64,000 nucleotides of DNA, taken from assembly GCA_900660155.1 (NCBI GenBank), contig CABFPE010000092.1:1018699-1082698 (forward strand), in the 5' to 3' direction. Positions 48,803-61,217 of this stretch are shown one piece after another (within the stretch, counting starts at the first letter, position 1; each line of letters begins with the position of its first letter). The stretch is from Hofstenia miamia (lineage: Eukaryota > Xenacoelomorpha > Acoela > Hofsteniidae). Position numbers and translations under genes: made by a program. Under the pieces are notes generated by a model. That model searched no databases, had not been told where the DNA came from, and saw only the letters and a program-made list of their open reading frames with translations.

Positions 48803-48911
48803 CAAAACTTTTTTATGTAGTTTTAGAAAATATATCTACTTTTTTTGTTACTTCACTTAATATAGCTTTTATTAAGTTTTAAAATGTGTCCGGAATTTAT
48901 GCCGGACCCTG
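48256..48911 (-). mobile_element. Mariner/IS630-type element, internally deleted (656 bp)
   Basis: Both ends carry CAGGGTCCGGCATAAATTCC and its inverse, perfect for the first 30 bp and similar for about 65 bp, with TA on each side (48254-48255, 48912-48913). Minus-strand remnants are NFRATGSALKRKQTGRP from the N-terminal DNA-binding region and QSIEQLKRAICQEVAAIHAE from the extreme C-terminus. They are brought together by a deletion that removes the whole catalytic core. A (TA)n tract at 48758-48801 lies inside. The precise TA duplication suggests the shortened form could still be mobilised if a related transposase were present. Confidence 0.9.
48758..48801. repeat. (TA)n microsatellite inside the mariner derivative
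   Basis: Pure TA tract located between the N-terminal remnant and the right terminus. Confidence 0.95.
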
Positions 48912-48913
48912 TA

Positions 48914-51269
48914 TTTCAAAAACAAGAAATATAAATAAGTGAATTCCGAATCCTTAAATGACAGATCTTGATAAATCAGGCGTCTTAGCACGCATGAAAT
49001 CAAACGCAACATAGCTATAGCTATACATTAGTCAGGAGGAGTGATACTGTCTGTAGACTGATTGTGCCAATGGGGATACTAAATAAATCAATCAAATAAG
49101 CTTAGTTCTTGCAAAATATAGCTTTGGAAATTAAACAAGTTATCTTAATAAAGACTCATTTTCAGTTTTTTCCGACAAGTTCCTCCAACTTATGTGTCAA
49201 ATTTGGCGAATGTTTGTGCTTTGAAATTCAATATCTTCGTTTTATATACAAATTTACAAGTTTCTGCGAAATACATACACGACTAAGCACAATTCAGAAC
49301 ATTCTGACTTACAAAAATTCAATAAATTTTATAAATTCTTTAAGCAAGGAGCTTCTGATGCTCATTTCCTATAGTTTTACATACAACGGCCGTTCTTTTA
49401 GCAATTAAAAACATCTCTTAAAATAAAAGTTCACTGGCTTTTATGTGAGCAATAACTTACGACGCTAGACATTTTAGAAGACAATTTGCAAAATAGCGCT
49501 TGAACGAGGCAATATAAAAATCATCTACTGGTTACAAATTTTTGTATATTTTAACATAGAATGCAATTGAAGCATTTCGTTCCCATTGTTATCTATCGTC
49601 TACCAGTCATTTGAGTTGCAAAGAAGGCAATTATTTCACAAGCTACTTAAGATTTTCCTAAATAATTTATACTTAGGTTGCGCAAATGGTTTTCAATCTT
49701 CCAAGATAACAAAACCATACCAAAGAACACATCTCTAAGACGATATGCCAGATGGCGCATTTCGTTTTCAATTATGTCAGAGAATGACTTCTATTGGTAA
49801 AAATATAAATTCTTATGAAGTTCTATGCCATTTCCATAGAGCCTAAAATTTCATCACTATTTTTGTAGGAGGGTTATGATTCACAGGGGAACACACATTG
49901 TAAAATTGTACATGCATTGATTATTTTCCCATTGAGAATTTTACAAAAAACCTATGCATTTTTAAAATATAATGGCTAAAGAAAAAATGGTAATTGTATG
50001 TTACAATAAGAAGAACATGACGTAAGCAAATTTCTTTAGACATTTTGTCATTGTTAAAAATTTAACAAAATTCATTTTTAAACGGAAGAAGCTATTACTA
50101 CACGTTTTTGGTTTTGTAAAGTTTTTATTGCACAGGCGCAATAAGTAACATGTTCAGAGTTGTTAGTAAATCTGAGGTCATACATTTGACATTTTAGTGT
50201 TACCAAGAAAACAACTTGTTTTTGTATGTATTGCAGCAACTATTTGCTCTGAGTGGATTCTTCATTTTTTGGACACTCCATTGCAATCAATAAAATATAA
50301 AATCACATCAATGTAGGGGGGAGTTTAGGATTTATGAAAAGGGGGCTGCCACAGCTGTTTTGTTTGTGAAGATAAATTTACAAACGACCAAAACTCAATT
50401 GGTTTTTTGGATATGGAAACATTGCATCTAAAATATTAGAAGAAATGTTTTAGGACCTAACAACTTTAGTGAACTATAAAACATGCCAATTATTTTAAGA
50501 TTTCTGATTAAATTATTAAATATTTTTCCACTACTTGTATTCAATCTGAAAAATGACAATTAAATAGTAATTTAAAAAAGTAATAAATATCAAGAGTTCG
50601 AATACAAAATGTGATATATCCATTTTTAGGAATTTTCAGAAATCCTTTTGAAATGACTTTTCATAAATATATATCTAATATGGGAATGCTATTATATATA
50701 TATATACATGTATATATATATATATATGCATAGTACTAGGTAAAATCGTTTATAAAAGCATTCATTTTTTAAAATGTGATAAATCCTTTATATTGTGTTT
50801 TCAAAATTGGTAGGCCTCTTAATGATTTAGTGCAATCTAAACAGAAATGAATATAAACCTAAAACTTTGACCCAAACCTGACGCTTTGGCACATTTAATG
50901 ATACCTACCAAAAAATTCTTTAATTTTTCAGTTTGATAGACCAAAGGGTATCTTAGAAATTTATAATGAAATTTACATACACTAAAATTATGAACTTTAA
51001 CTGAATTTTACAGGAGTAATGTAAAATGTTAAAATGCAAAGATTATTTTTCAACACATTGCTTATAAATTCTAGACTCATGGCGCTTCATTTGGGTTGAT
51101 TTGCATGCAATATTGCGTAATAGCTTAGTAAATTATTTTAAATACTTCGGCCTAAGCCTGGTCCGTTCCCCTGCCCTTAGTGGAAAAACTGGGACATTTA
51201 ATTTCACAATATTGAAAAGGTGTGGAACATGGATGAAATCAAGTGGGACTAAATTGGACTGGGACCGGA
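48914..51269. other. Intron 1 DNA, no gene recognised
   Basis: The plus frame at 49109-49408 (99 codons) has no signature. A (TA)n tract with central ACATG lies at 50693-50727. A GC-richer transposon-like patch (GGGGGGAGTTTAGGATT) occurs near 50317-50350. Confidence 0.45.
50693..50727. repeat. (TA)n microsatellite with central ACATG
   Basis: Same internal ACATG interruption as the tract at 24457, hinting at a common origin. Confidence 0.9.
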
Positions 51270-51301
51270 CATGGCCAACTTAATATATTAAGTTGGCCAT
51301 G
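51270..51301. repeat. Perfect 32-bp palindrome
   Basis: CATGGCCAACTTAATA is followed directly by its exact reverse complement, with no spacer. It could extrude as a 16-bp-stem cruciform. The flank to the left (GGGACTGGACC-type, GC-richer) resembles hAT-derived scraps elsewhere in the intron, so this may be two transposon ends joined head to head. Origin not established. Confidence 0.9.
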
Positions 51302-51407
51302 GACCCGACTAAAAAAACTTTGATCTTACACAAACCCCAATATGAAGTTAATACAATGTATGTTTCATATCGGTTTACTCAGCAAACTAGCACTTTAAAA
51401 AATTCTG

Positions 51408-51409
<2 letters not shown>

Positions 51410-51443
<34 letters not shown>
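51410..51443. repeat. (TA)n microsatellite
   Basis: Pure TA tract. Confidence 0.95.
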
Positions 51444-51445
<2 letters not shown>

Positions 51446-53508
51446 TGTAACAGTTGATAGTAACAAGACGATTGTCTTTGGGAACAAAATATTCTAAACA
51501 ATCCTACGTCAAAATATTTAGTAAATTTAATAGTTAAATATATGGAAAGGTCTGCTGCTGGAAAATATTCGACCCTCCTGTCTCCTTTGCTATGCTGGCG
51601 GTTATACATTGTAGGCTTCGTAATTGAGGAGCTCTTTATGATTGTGAGAAGCTGTAATTAAAATGAGGAAAACGTATTTAGCAAAAGAAGTTAAGAAATT
51701 AAAACCACTGACGAAAGCAAGCAAACTACTGACTCGTTCCAACTTCCTATTCTAAATTTAATTTAAAATTCACATGAAACCTTGCCTTTAATTCTATCTT
51801 TTGCTTAAATAATGCAGATAAAGTCTTTTGTGTGACGTACACTTAGGCGCCAATATATCTGCTGCTCTAAGGAAGCAACAATTCAATTTATTTTAAACCA
51901 CACTTTCTGAAAACTAATTGTTGCAGACTTTTCTTCAATGATCTATGGACCGCTGATCCATGGCTTTACTTAAAATACCTTAAGTAAGTCATGTTTGATC
52001 ATATTTTAAAGATGCAAATAGAAAAACTACTCGTATTGCGTATATTACGTTTAATAAGGATTCTACGTAATTTGCAATTCATATCCTATAGTGATTATAG
52101 CTAGTACCGTACGCTACTAAATAAGACATTAGGCGTCCATTCTATTAATTTCATGATCTCGATAGCATAGACTGATTTGTAGATCAGTGCTTTAAATGGG
52201 TTGTGTTACATTTATTGATAGTTTTTTAGGAAGGGTTGGGCAATGCCTTTAAGCAATAGGATCATGATTTGGTCATTGAAGGACACTATGCATGCACGAT
52301 TGCAGAGAGCTGTATATTGCTTGTGTTAAATTTTTAAATTTCACCACAAAAATTGTACGGTTTATTAATATTTGTCTATATTTAGTCTTTAATAATATTT
52401 GTATGTGTTGCTTTTGAAACGTGTTTATGTAGATTGTTATGAAGAAGAACCTGTAGAAGTATATTTGGGTATACTTGGGTCACATTTTGACCTAGCATGC
52501 AGCATTGGGTTGGATCAAGCGCATTTGAAGCTCCGGACAACTTCGGTTGCGTTGGGTAAAAACTGACTAGCTGAAGTTTGAGTTGAGTCAAAATATCTTG
52601 GCCCATTTACAGCCCTATTGTAAATATAGGATAAAACCCATAAAAACATAGAGTAACCACCGTTAACGAGCTTATTGCATTGCAGTAGAATCGGTCAAAA
52701 TAACCGTCTTAGTATCGATTCCATAAATATGGCTTGGTAATGGTCTTTCGCACATATTTCATAAACATTAAACATTCTAGACACACCCCGGCATTTAAAT
52801 TTTGCTGTGATTCTTCCTTTCACTTATTAATCTTAATGTATATAAAACTTTCACTTTATAGACTGTGTGTCGTTTAAATGCTTTATTATTCAATAATGTG
52901 CATAAAAGAAAAAAGGTGTTATCCTAAATCTTGGATATAAAAATAATAGAAATAAATCAATAAGATATTACTGGTAGACTATTATCCGTAGTTTATTAAC
53001 ACTACTTGATATTCCAAAATGCTAGCTTTTAGGCAATGAGAGTGTAGGCTTTGTAAATATCACCCTAAGGATCGCTTAAAATTCAAAGGGATTTACATAA
53101 GCCTCTGTTTAAAATACAAACAGTCGTTTTGTAACCCATTTCTTTCAAAGCACTTTTAGTGAGCACTGAGAAATATTGGGATTGAAAACAAATCGGGAAT
53201 GGCAATAACAAAGTGTATACGGAAATCACCTCATAAAATAATTTCGATCTTCATAAATTAAATAAAACTTAAAATGAGACTATAAATAATAGAGAGACGA
53301 AGTTTCGGTAATAGATTGCAATGACTCGAACTTAAAACATTCCAAGGTGTAAATATATATATGCTGATAACACCATCAACATATACAAAAAACTGCTATA
53401 AACAATTTGACATCGTATCCTTATTTCACCTCATTCCTAAAGAGGTCTCTCATATTTAAGAATTAGCCACATCAAAATAATATATAAATTATTATATAAT
53501 TATTTGTC

Positions 53509-53511
<3 letters not shown>

Positions 53512-53551
<40 letters not shown>
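53512..53551. repeat. (TA)n microsatellite
   Basis: Pure TA tract. Confidence 0.95.
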
Positions 53552-53554
<3 letters not shown>

Positions 53555-53747
53555 TGTAACCGAGAAGTCTTAAGAAAAGGTGTGTATAATTGCACACATA
53601 TTACTAAGCATGTTATTTAACAACATGACTTATTTTGCTTTATTTATGCATCACTGGAGATGATTCTTTTCGATTGCTTAACTTTTCTAAACAAACAATG
53701 ACAAAATTTGTAAACTGCATTTCACGAGGTGTCGGCATTAATTTAAA

Positions 53748-53915
53748 ATGGAGTATTCATCAGCCGGTGTAAAATTTTATGCATTTACTGAAGCTAAGAA
53801 TAATGTTATTGCATATGAAATTAACAACAACCTTGTCACTGCTTTAAATATGCAAGCACCTTCATTGCAATTTAAAAAGACATGCTATGAAAATGTGGAT
53901 TCAGTTGAACCTTAG
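53748..53915 (+). CDS. Small unassigned ORF (55 codons)
   Basis: ATG to TAG, reading MEYSSAGVKFYAFTEAKNNV and ending CYENVDSVEP. It has a balanced, soluble-looking composition unlike the low-complexity frames around it. It lies 180 bp before LINE copy 2 on the same strand and could be part of an older inserted element or an exon. No motif recognised. Confidence 0.2.
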   Translation: MEYSSAGVKFYAFTEAKNNVIAYEINNNLVTALNMQAPSLQFKKTCYENVDSVEP

Positions 53916-54092
53916 ACGAATTTGTTAAATTCAAATAGCCTTGTATATATTTTGATTAATAAACAGCAATCAAAAATCACAATGGAACAAATCTCATCTT
54001 TAGGTATGCTAAACAAGTGAAACAACTTCTTTATTGAAATTTAAATAAGGCCATAAGAAATGAAATTGTCTTCGTGGTTTAAACGAAATGAA

Positions 54093-55869
54093 TAGTCTTT
54101 TTTACAAAATTCTTTTAATGAAAAAAATCGGTTAAACAAAACTGGTCATTTATTTCGATTTTTTTTCAATTTTGAAGAAGAAAATGAAATTCCTTATATA
54201 GTAAATGACAATCGTGAATATATGACAAATCAGTAATACTTTAAATGAAAGATTTGTGAAACTAAGAACGAATGACAACCTAAATACAAAGTTTAAACAT
54301 TTCTATCATAAGCATCGCAATATTAGAAAAAATTATTATCCCTATAAACCATGATTTTTTACCTTAGTAGAATTTTACAAAGAAACAAAGAATATTAATT
54401 GGAACAAAGTGAAAGGTCATTGTGAATTTCCTCCTTGGTTGTTTAAAAGTGCCTTAGATATTTTATTGAGGGCTCTGTGTGACTTATTTAATCAATGCTT
54501 GCAGAATCAACTTACCCTGATTACTTAAAAATTGCTAAAGTTACACCAATATATAAGAAAAAAAGAAAAGATCTTGCAGAAAATTACAGACCAGTTTCAG
54601 TATTAACAGTAATTTTATATATATATATATATATATAGCATTATTAGATATTTCAAAGGCATTTAATTCAGTATACCATTCTATTTTAGTGGAAAAGTTA
54701 AAGCAGATTTATAATTTTAGTGATTCATTATTAGAGTTATTAAATAGTTATTTAAGCAATAGATACCAGTACGGGAAACTCAAAGAAGAAATATCAAATT
54801 AATTAGAACTAAGCCATGGAGTATCGCAAGGATCACTAATGGGTCCATTACTATTTAAGTTATATGTGCATGATATTGATCAGTGCATTACTAGCAATCA
54901 TGTACAATTTGCAGATGATACTCTCATTTATTGTAATGATATTTTAACTTTAAAAGAAAATGTCGAAAAATTGCAATAATGTTTTAATAAAAATGTGTTA
55001 AAACTAAATATTGAAAAAACTATATTTATGTAATTAACAATAGAAGAAATGAATCAACATTAGAAAGTATTAAGATATTTAACAACGTCATTCAGGAATC
55101 ACCAAAAATGAAATATTTGGGAGTAGTAATTGATAATAAATTGAATTTTAAAGACAAGGCAAACAACATCATAAAGAAAATGGCGTATGGTATAAAATCA
55201 ATTCAAAAAATTGGAAAGTTTATACCAATAGAATGGAGGTAATACTCTTTCGATCACTTGTTCTATCCCATTTCTTGTACTCATTTTGTTTATTAAAGAA
55301 TTAAAAGAAAAAAGCAAAATCGAAATTAGAGAAAGTATTTAAATAGGGAATAAACATAATTAGTAACAAAAATCAAAAGAAATAATGTGTAAATACCATC
55401 TAAGATCATTAGAAGCTCTTCAAAATATTAGATGTTTACCGATATTTTGTAAAAGAAAATCGAACTTTTCTAATAAACTAAATCAAAGAACAATTACATT
55501 TGGTAAAACTAAGCATAATAGAAAAGTAATGAAGAACGGATTCCTAAATTATTCAATATCGCTATGGAACAAATTGGATTATAGCACAAGAAGTGAAAAA
55601 AATTATACAATATTTAAGATGAAAAACATGGTTATACGAAAAAATATCAATTATTTGACTAATTATAGAATATGATGCTCAACTCAAGAACAATAAGTAA
55701 AAAATATTTATTAAATTGTATGTAGTTTATAAATGTAACCAAGAAACAAACATTTACTGTGATAACTAAGCTCACATGAAAAAATTTGCATTATTTATAT
55801 TTTTAATAAGTTTGTAAACTTAATACATTTATTTGTACATGAGAATTTAAATATATGTTGTTGTTGTTA
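54093..55869 (+). mobile_element. LINE copy 2, same family as copy 1, more decayed
   Basis: It aligns in the same orientation with 18184-20121 of copy 1, ending in the same TATATGTTGTTGTTGTT tail. It is 5'-truncated further than copy 1. A segment equivalent to about 18710-18876 of copy 1 is missing and a (TA)n run (54617-54638) sits at the joint. Many stops and small indels interrupt the reverse transcriptase. FADDTLIYC is still present (54910), and the last stretch (55385-55675, CKYHLRSLEALQNIR to NKLDYSTRSEKN) stays open and shows the original C-terminus better than copy 1. Confidence 0.9.
54617..54638. repeat. (TA)n tract at the LINE deletion joint
   Basis: Short TA run replacing a LINE segment. 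Copy 1 has ATATATATAG at the right-hand side of the missing piece, a likely seed for the expansion. Confidence 0.85.
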
Positions 55870-57820
55870 TAATAGGACAATATTGCTTTTGAATTAGCAA
55901 TTTATAGATCTCGATCGAGTGCTTATGTTAATATATTTTTAGAATTAAGAAACCAAAATCCTCTTAGGATCCTTCTACTCACTGCAATCAATACAGTTTA
56001 AAATTAGAGACATTGGGGTCACTCCACTACAGAAATTTTAACATTATTATAAAATATTATGCAATGACGAAGAAAAAAGATTTATCAGATACCCCGATGC
56101 TCTAAAGCCTTTCTATCCTTCGTACTATTGTATGTTATGTAACATCATTGCATACTAAGCAACAACTAATTATGAATTGGGTAACCGTTTATGACTACTT
56201 ATATATCAGTGCATAAATTTTCAGCTCAATAAGCCAGCATACAGTATCATGTTATTGCTCTATTTATATTTTTGTTTAGAATAATCATAAGATAAAAGAA
56301 ATTGAAAAATTACGGAATGCATTGCGTTGTAGAAACATTGCAATTTTATTCACGTGGCTTAGCTTGCTGTTGATACACTTTAATGAATAACCCGAATTAA
56401 GTGTTGTTACTTCTCTGTATTTTTCCTCAGCTTGTGTTGCCAGTATTGTTGCGATAGTTTAGTTTGTGTGCATCTCTGTTGAGGAATCTGATGTCTAGGA
56501 ATAGATAGACTTGAAATATCTGGCACACTGAATTATCAGATATTTTATTTTTTATTGTTTGTAAAGCAATACAATTTGTAATTTCTTACTTTCACTTATC
56601 TGTGCACCTTGCCTGCTTGCAATGTAAATAACAATAAAAATAATGCAAAAACATGTTAACTTTTTTATTAATCAGCAAATGAATATCTACGATCTGATCA
56701 ACAAACTAAAACACATGTTCCCTCTAACCTGTTATTCTTCTTCTATAGTATGTAGAATTTTTACATTGCGGGTAGTTGATAATCATTCTTGCCATAGCAA
56801 ATAGTTGGTCAATATCATTATTATTCCACAATTAACAAGCAATGGCCTCGAACCATAGGAGGTGGCCGGGAGCAGTTCCCAATTCTTGATAAAATTGTAA
56901 TATTTTTAATTATTTCTATGGCTTGTGAATGCAAATCATATCAATATAGTGGAAAACTACAAGGGATGTGCCGAAAACCGGTATATTGGAAAATCCGCAA
57001 TTACACAACCGGATCCGGATATTCGGTAAAATTTAACTTGCTTATCGGATTTTACCGAATAACATATTCTAAGATAAAACTTGATTTGTAAATGAAATTG
57101 TCGAGAAAAACAGATCCGTAGCCAGCATTATAACCTAAAGGGGGGTTGATGACAAGTTCGACTTCTTCATAAGATAAGCTAAAATTTTACTAAATATTTG
57201 CACCATTTTATTTTTGCTGCATCCATGAGCGTACGTGGATTTTTAGTCGGATGAGGTCATCTAGTAAGTGATCAAGTAAGTGACCAAAGGCGGGGAGCCC
57301 CACGAAAAAATTTTGAAAAGATAGACCTTAGAATTGCATTATTGAGAGAAAGTTACAACAATTGAATTAACACATTTTATTTTTACATGCTGATTTTGCT
57401 TTTAGCTTTGTTGTCTAGGAGGGATTGCCTGACCCCTCTTATCCCCTGTGACTGCGGGCCTGAGGAAAAAGCTATACTTTTCCCATGATATTAAAGTTTT
57501 CATGCAACAAAACAAGTTTTTCTGATATATACGAGCGTATTATATTTCATATTCATAAATTTTCATTTGCAAGAAGTCGATATTAACCGAGAAATGAGGT
57601 TGTTCTTCATTAATAATTTATTGGTCTATTTTGCAGTCTGCTTAAAATTAGATGGTTTTCAGACCTGAAGTGCAGTAAAATAAGAAATTATAAAGTCATA
57701 AAATATATTTTTGTTTTTTGAAAAATGCGGTAATAGTTGTGGCTGAAATGTTATAAAAGTAATATTTTGGCATAGTTTCATTAAATTATTTGAACTAATG
57801 TATGTATGTATGTATGTATG

Positions 57821-57855
<35 letters not shown>

Positions 57856-59642
57856 ATAATGTACTTCCTGGCCTAACCCCGAGAATTTTAACTGCTAGCT
57901 AATTGTTGGCCTGATCCGAACCAATGGTTGCCACGTTTCTAGAGCCGGCTATGTATGCGGACAGCTGGAAAATAATAACGAAACTACATGCATTATTTCA
58001 TGGATCTTGAAAGGGACACCTATTGCAGAAATGTGACATGCGTATTCAGCCAAAATATATTACGGTTAACAATAGAATTGCTTGAATTAATGCTGCTATC
58101 ATAAAAAATCAAAGTTCAATGTTTCCACCAGATGTTATTACTCCCACTTTTGATCTTGAAAATGATAGCTGTGAAATAACGATTAGAAAATCCCGGTTTC
58201 ACTGCAATAATCGAAGGACAGGGAATAGACATTTAAACGAAATTGTATGCCAAGTTACGAAAATGTCAAACAACATCGGCAGGAGCTCAGAGATGTTTCT
58301 CTATGTTGAGAAAACTCTTAACCTATGACAAAAATCTTAACCGCAATAATATATGGAAATGTATGTGATGTTATTATAATTTAGTGAAGTAGTTGTTTAA
58401 AAAATTGAATTATTATTATGAAAGAGTTTTTGTATTTGTTTTATTCTTGTACTCAGTAATAGAAAAACATTTTATATTTCCGAAATGGATTATTTTGAGA
58501 AATAGATGTTCATATTTTAGAGCTTATTTAACTAAGTTCCGTCATATTTTGTCATAAAAATATGGTCATACATTGTTTTTTTAAAGTTATATTTCTGGTT
58601 GCCCTAGTAATAATTGAATAATATATTATCCGTTATATTCAATTCACTATCTAGATGCTATCCTTAAATCTACAATGTCATACATTATATATTATATAAA
58701 ATTTATTCAAATGTCAGTTGGGAACTAAATTAGTTTTTCTTGGATCCACAGTGCTGTTGTGGCTATTCAAAATTATAATTTTTGAAAACTTTTTAGATGA
58801 ATATAGGTGGAGTAACAACATTCGTTTCAATGCGCAAGGCCTTGACAAAATGATCAATTTACTTCTCTGCAGGACATACATTACGATAAAGTGTTTGTCA
58901 ATTGTTGAATGCAAACGCGCTCAATCTTTTAATAATTCAGATTCGTTTATGCACATAGAGAGGCATGGAATCAATATTTTTTTCTATGCACAATTACGTA
59001 TTTCGTGAATGTGTTATCTGATTTTTGTCTTTCTATTCAACCAACATTGACACATTTTCATACGTTATATTTCCGTGTTATAGTGTGACATCAACTAGAA
59101 ACCTACAACATATTCACAAAATTACAAGTAAAAAAATTCTTACTATCCAATATAACTTTATAGACAGAGAGCTTATAAAAATGGACTGGCCTGGCTTACA
59201 CATATTTTATTATATAATTTTGAACTCGAGTTAGAGGATTAAGATTTGTTTTTGAAAATGAGAACCTAAAGCGTTTTGATATTAAACTAAAAACATATGT
59301 GCAAATGGTACAAACACAGAAGTTACAAACTAAATTTTGCATTTAACAATTCGAATTAAACAAATACAATTTACAAATTTAGTTACAAATATTAACAATA
59401 CATCATTAAATTAGTGATGGGTTTGGATCTATGACCCGATTTTAAAACAGCATTTACCATAGACTCGTCTGTTTGTTCACTTTGATCGTTGGTGTCTAAA
59501 ATCAGAAAATCATTTTCAAAATCAATAAATATATTGCAAAAAGGAATAAATGAATTTAGTCATTGATTTAGTTTGTTCAAAAAGCGCTGCAGCATCATGT
59601 GTACGATTGGAAATGTAAAGCAATGAATTTCAAATATGTATA
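55870..59642. other. Intron 1 DNA, no gene recognised
   Basis: Contains a (TATG)n/(TA)n tract at 57800-57845 and scraps of hAT-like termini near 56967 (GATGTGCCGAAAACCGG) and 57230. The plus frame at 58119-58328 has a mixed, possibly coding composition (SCEITIRKSRFHCNNRR) but no recognised domain. Overlapping frames at 58714-59234 are unassigned. Confidence 0.45.
57800..57845. repeat. (TATG)n then (TA)n compound microsatellite
   Basis: Tetranucleotide TATG repeats grade into a TA tract. Confidence 0.95.
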
Positions 59643-60030
59643 GCGTCCGGCAAAAATGTCAGTCTACGTTAAATTTATTTAATATTATTTTTATGCGTTT
59701 GTGAATTTTTTCATAGATAACATTATACCAACGTAATTTAATTTTAGAAATTTATTAAGCAAAAATTTACACAAAAAATGACACCCTCTACTGAGTTAAT
59801 AAACTTACATTCAGACAAGGTGCCAATTAGTAGAAAGTGTATCAAAAATACTAGTTGAAGTCTGGTGACATGACAATATTTGCAGTAAACGTCATATGTA
59901 GCATAATGTAAATGAGTTCAGAAAGGTCACAGAACTATAGGTTCTGGTCGCCCACGTTCATTCAGATGTGATGAAAACATTGAAAAATTTTTGATAAAGA
60001 AACATTTTGCAAAATTTGCTTAAACATGAA
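59643..60030 (+). mobile_element. Tc1/mariner-type fragment
   Basis: A plus-strand reading at 59916-60020 gives QKGHRTIGSGRPRSFRCDEN followed by IEKFLIKKHF. This resembles the G-S-G-R-P-R linker between the two DNA-binding helices of mariner-type transposases. Upstream, GCGTCCGGCAAAAATGTC (from 59643, next to TA) resembles the terminus of the element at 48256. The right end was not identified. Likely a decayed piece of a related element. Confidence 0.5.
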
Positions 60031-61217
60031 AAACGCGAATTTTGTAACTACTTAATAGGGTTGTAGTCACGAAATTCTAAAAATAATTTTTAGGCCAAAA
60101 TCGACTATTATATTAGTAAATTTCGATATTTTTTAAAAATGCTCATTAAAATTTGAATTCAAATATAAAATAGAGGAACAATTAGGTAAAATGGAAAACG
60201 TGATCTCGATACTTAGCGAACCACTTTAATTAGTTCATTAATCACAGTTACATATTGTATGGTCAACTATTCCATACCATTCTCAAGCAAAGTTTTTCAT
60301 AGCTTCGAAATTTTTGTTGAAATGCTTAAAAATTATACTTTGTCATGTGTGAACAGTACTTCACAACAATTTTAAAAAATACTCAACTTCAAGTAATTTT
60401 ACTTTCATAATTTGGTAAATATAAAGTGAAAATTTCTTAATTTTTTTGTTAATTTTTGTGGTAAAAAAACTGTTTTAAAATCAAAACAATAGTCGCCCTA
60501 TTCATAAGCCTCAGCTTGACTAGATGTATTTTTGTTTACTCTGCGTAATGCAGCTGTCTGTTCTTCTCGATAGGAAGTGATTGTGACTGAAGTGTTTCCA
60601 ATGAACCAACATAATATTGTATAAAATATCTCAAAAGCCCTTTTGGAGATTATATATTTAATCAATTTTTGATATTTCTGTTAATTAAATTCTTTAAAAA
60701 TCCAGAAGAATCTTTAAAGTTTCTTTAGGAATCATTAAAATTGCTTAAAGTTTCTTTGAAAATCCTTAAAAATCTTTCTAATTTTTTGATACAATTTGAT
60801 TAAAGTTTTGTTAAATTTTAATGAATTTACAACTAGGGAATTTGTGGATTGGGGGAAAGGATGGAACCTGAAAATCATCAGTAGGAGTTCATTCACTTAG
60901 AACATAATTGATGGAGACACGAACCTCAAAACAGAGTAGCTAAGTCCCCAGTTGGCAAGCTATGCTACTTGTGTACGGAGAGTTAAAGAAATATGTCATT
61001 GGGTTAAGTACATCTCTTAAGCCTTGTCAAATCAATCAAAATCATAAGACACAGGAATCCATTTATAAGAAGCCAAATTACAATATTTTGATAGTTACAT
61101 GCATGTGGCAGATTTATGCTCACTAGGTTTTCACATATTCGAATGATAATTAAAACAAACTAAACTAAATTGAGTATACTTATATAGAAGAAGTATTAGT
61201 TATTAAGAACACTTTAC
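60031..61217. other. Start of Abl intron 1, no other feature seen
   Basis: AT-rich intron sequence downstream (in gene direction) of the exon 1 donor. A run of near-repeats around 60700-60780 (TTTAAAGTTTCTTT, CTTAAAGTTTCTTTG, AATCCTTAAAAATC) looks like a short degenerate tandem repeat. Confidence 0.45.

Larger units (their letters stand above)
51302..53747. other. Intron 1 DNA, no gene recognised
   Basis: Contains (TA)n tracts at 51410 and 53512. A minus-strand string at 52595-52620 (CAATAGGGCTGTAAATGGGCC) resembles an hAT terminus. The minus frame at 52382-52606 is unassigned. Confidence 0.45.
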
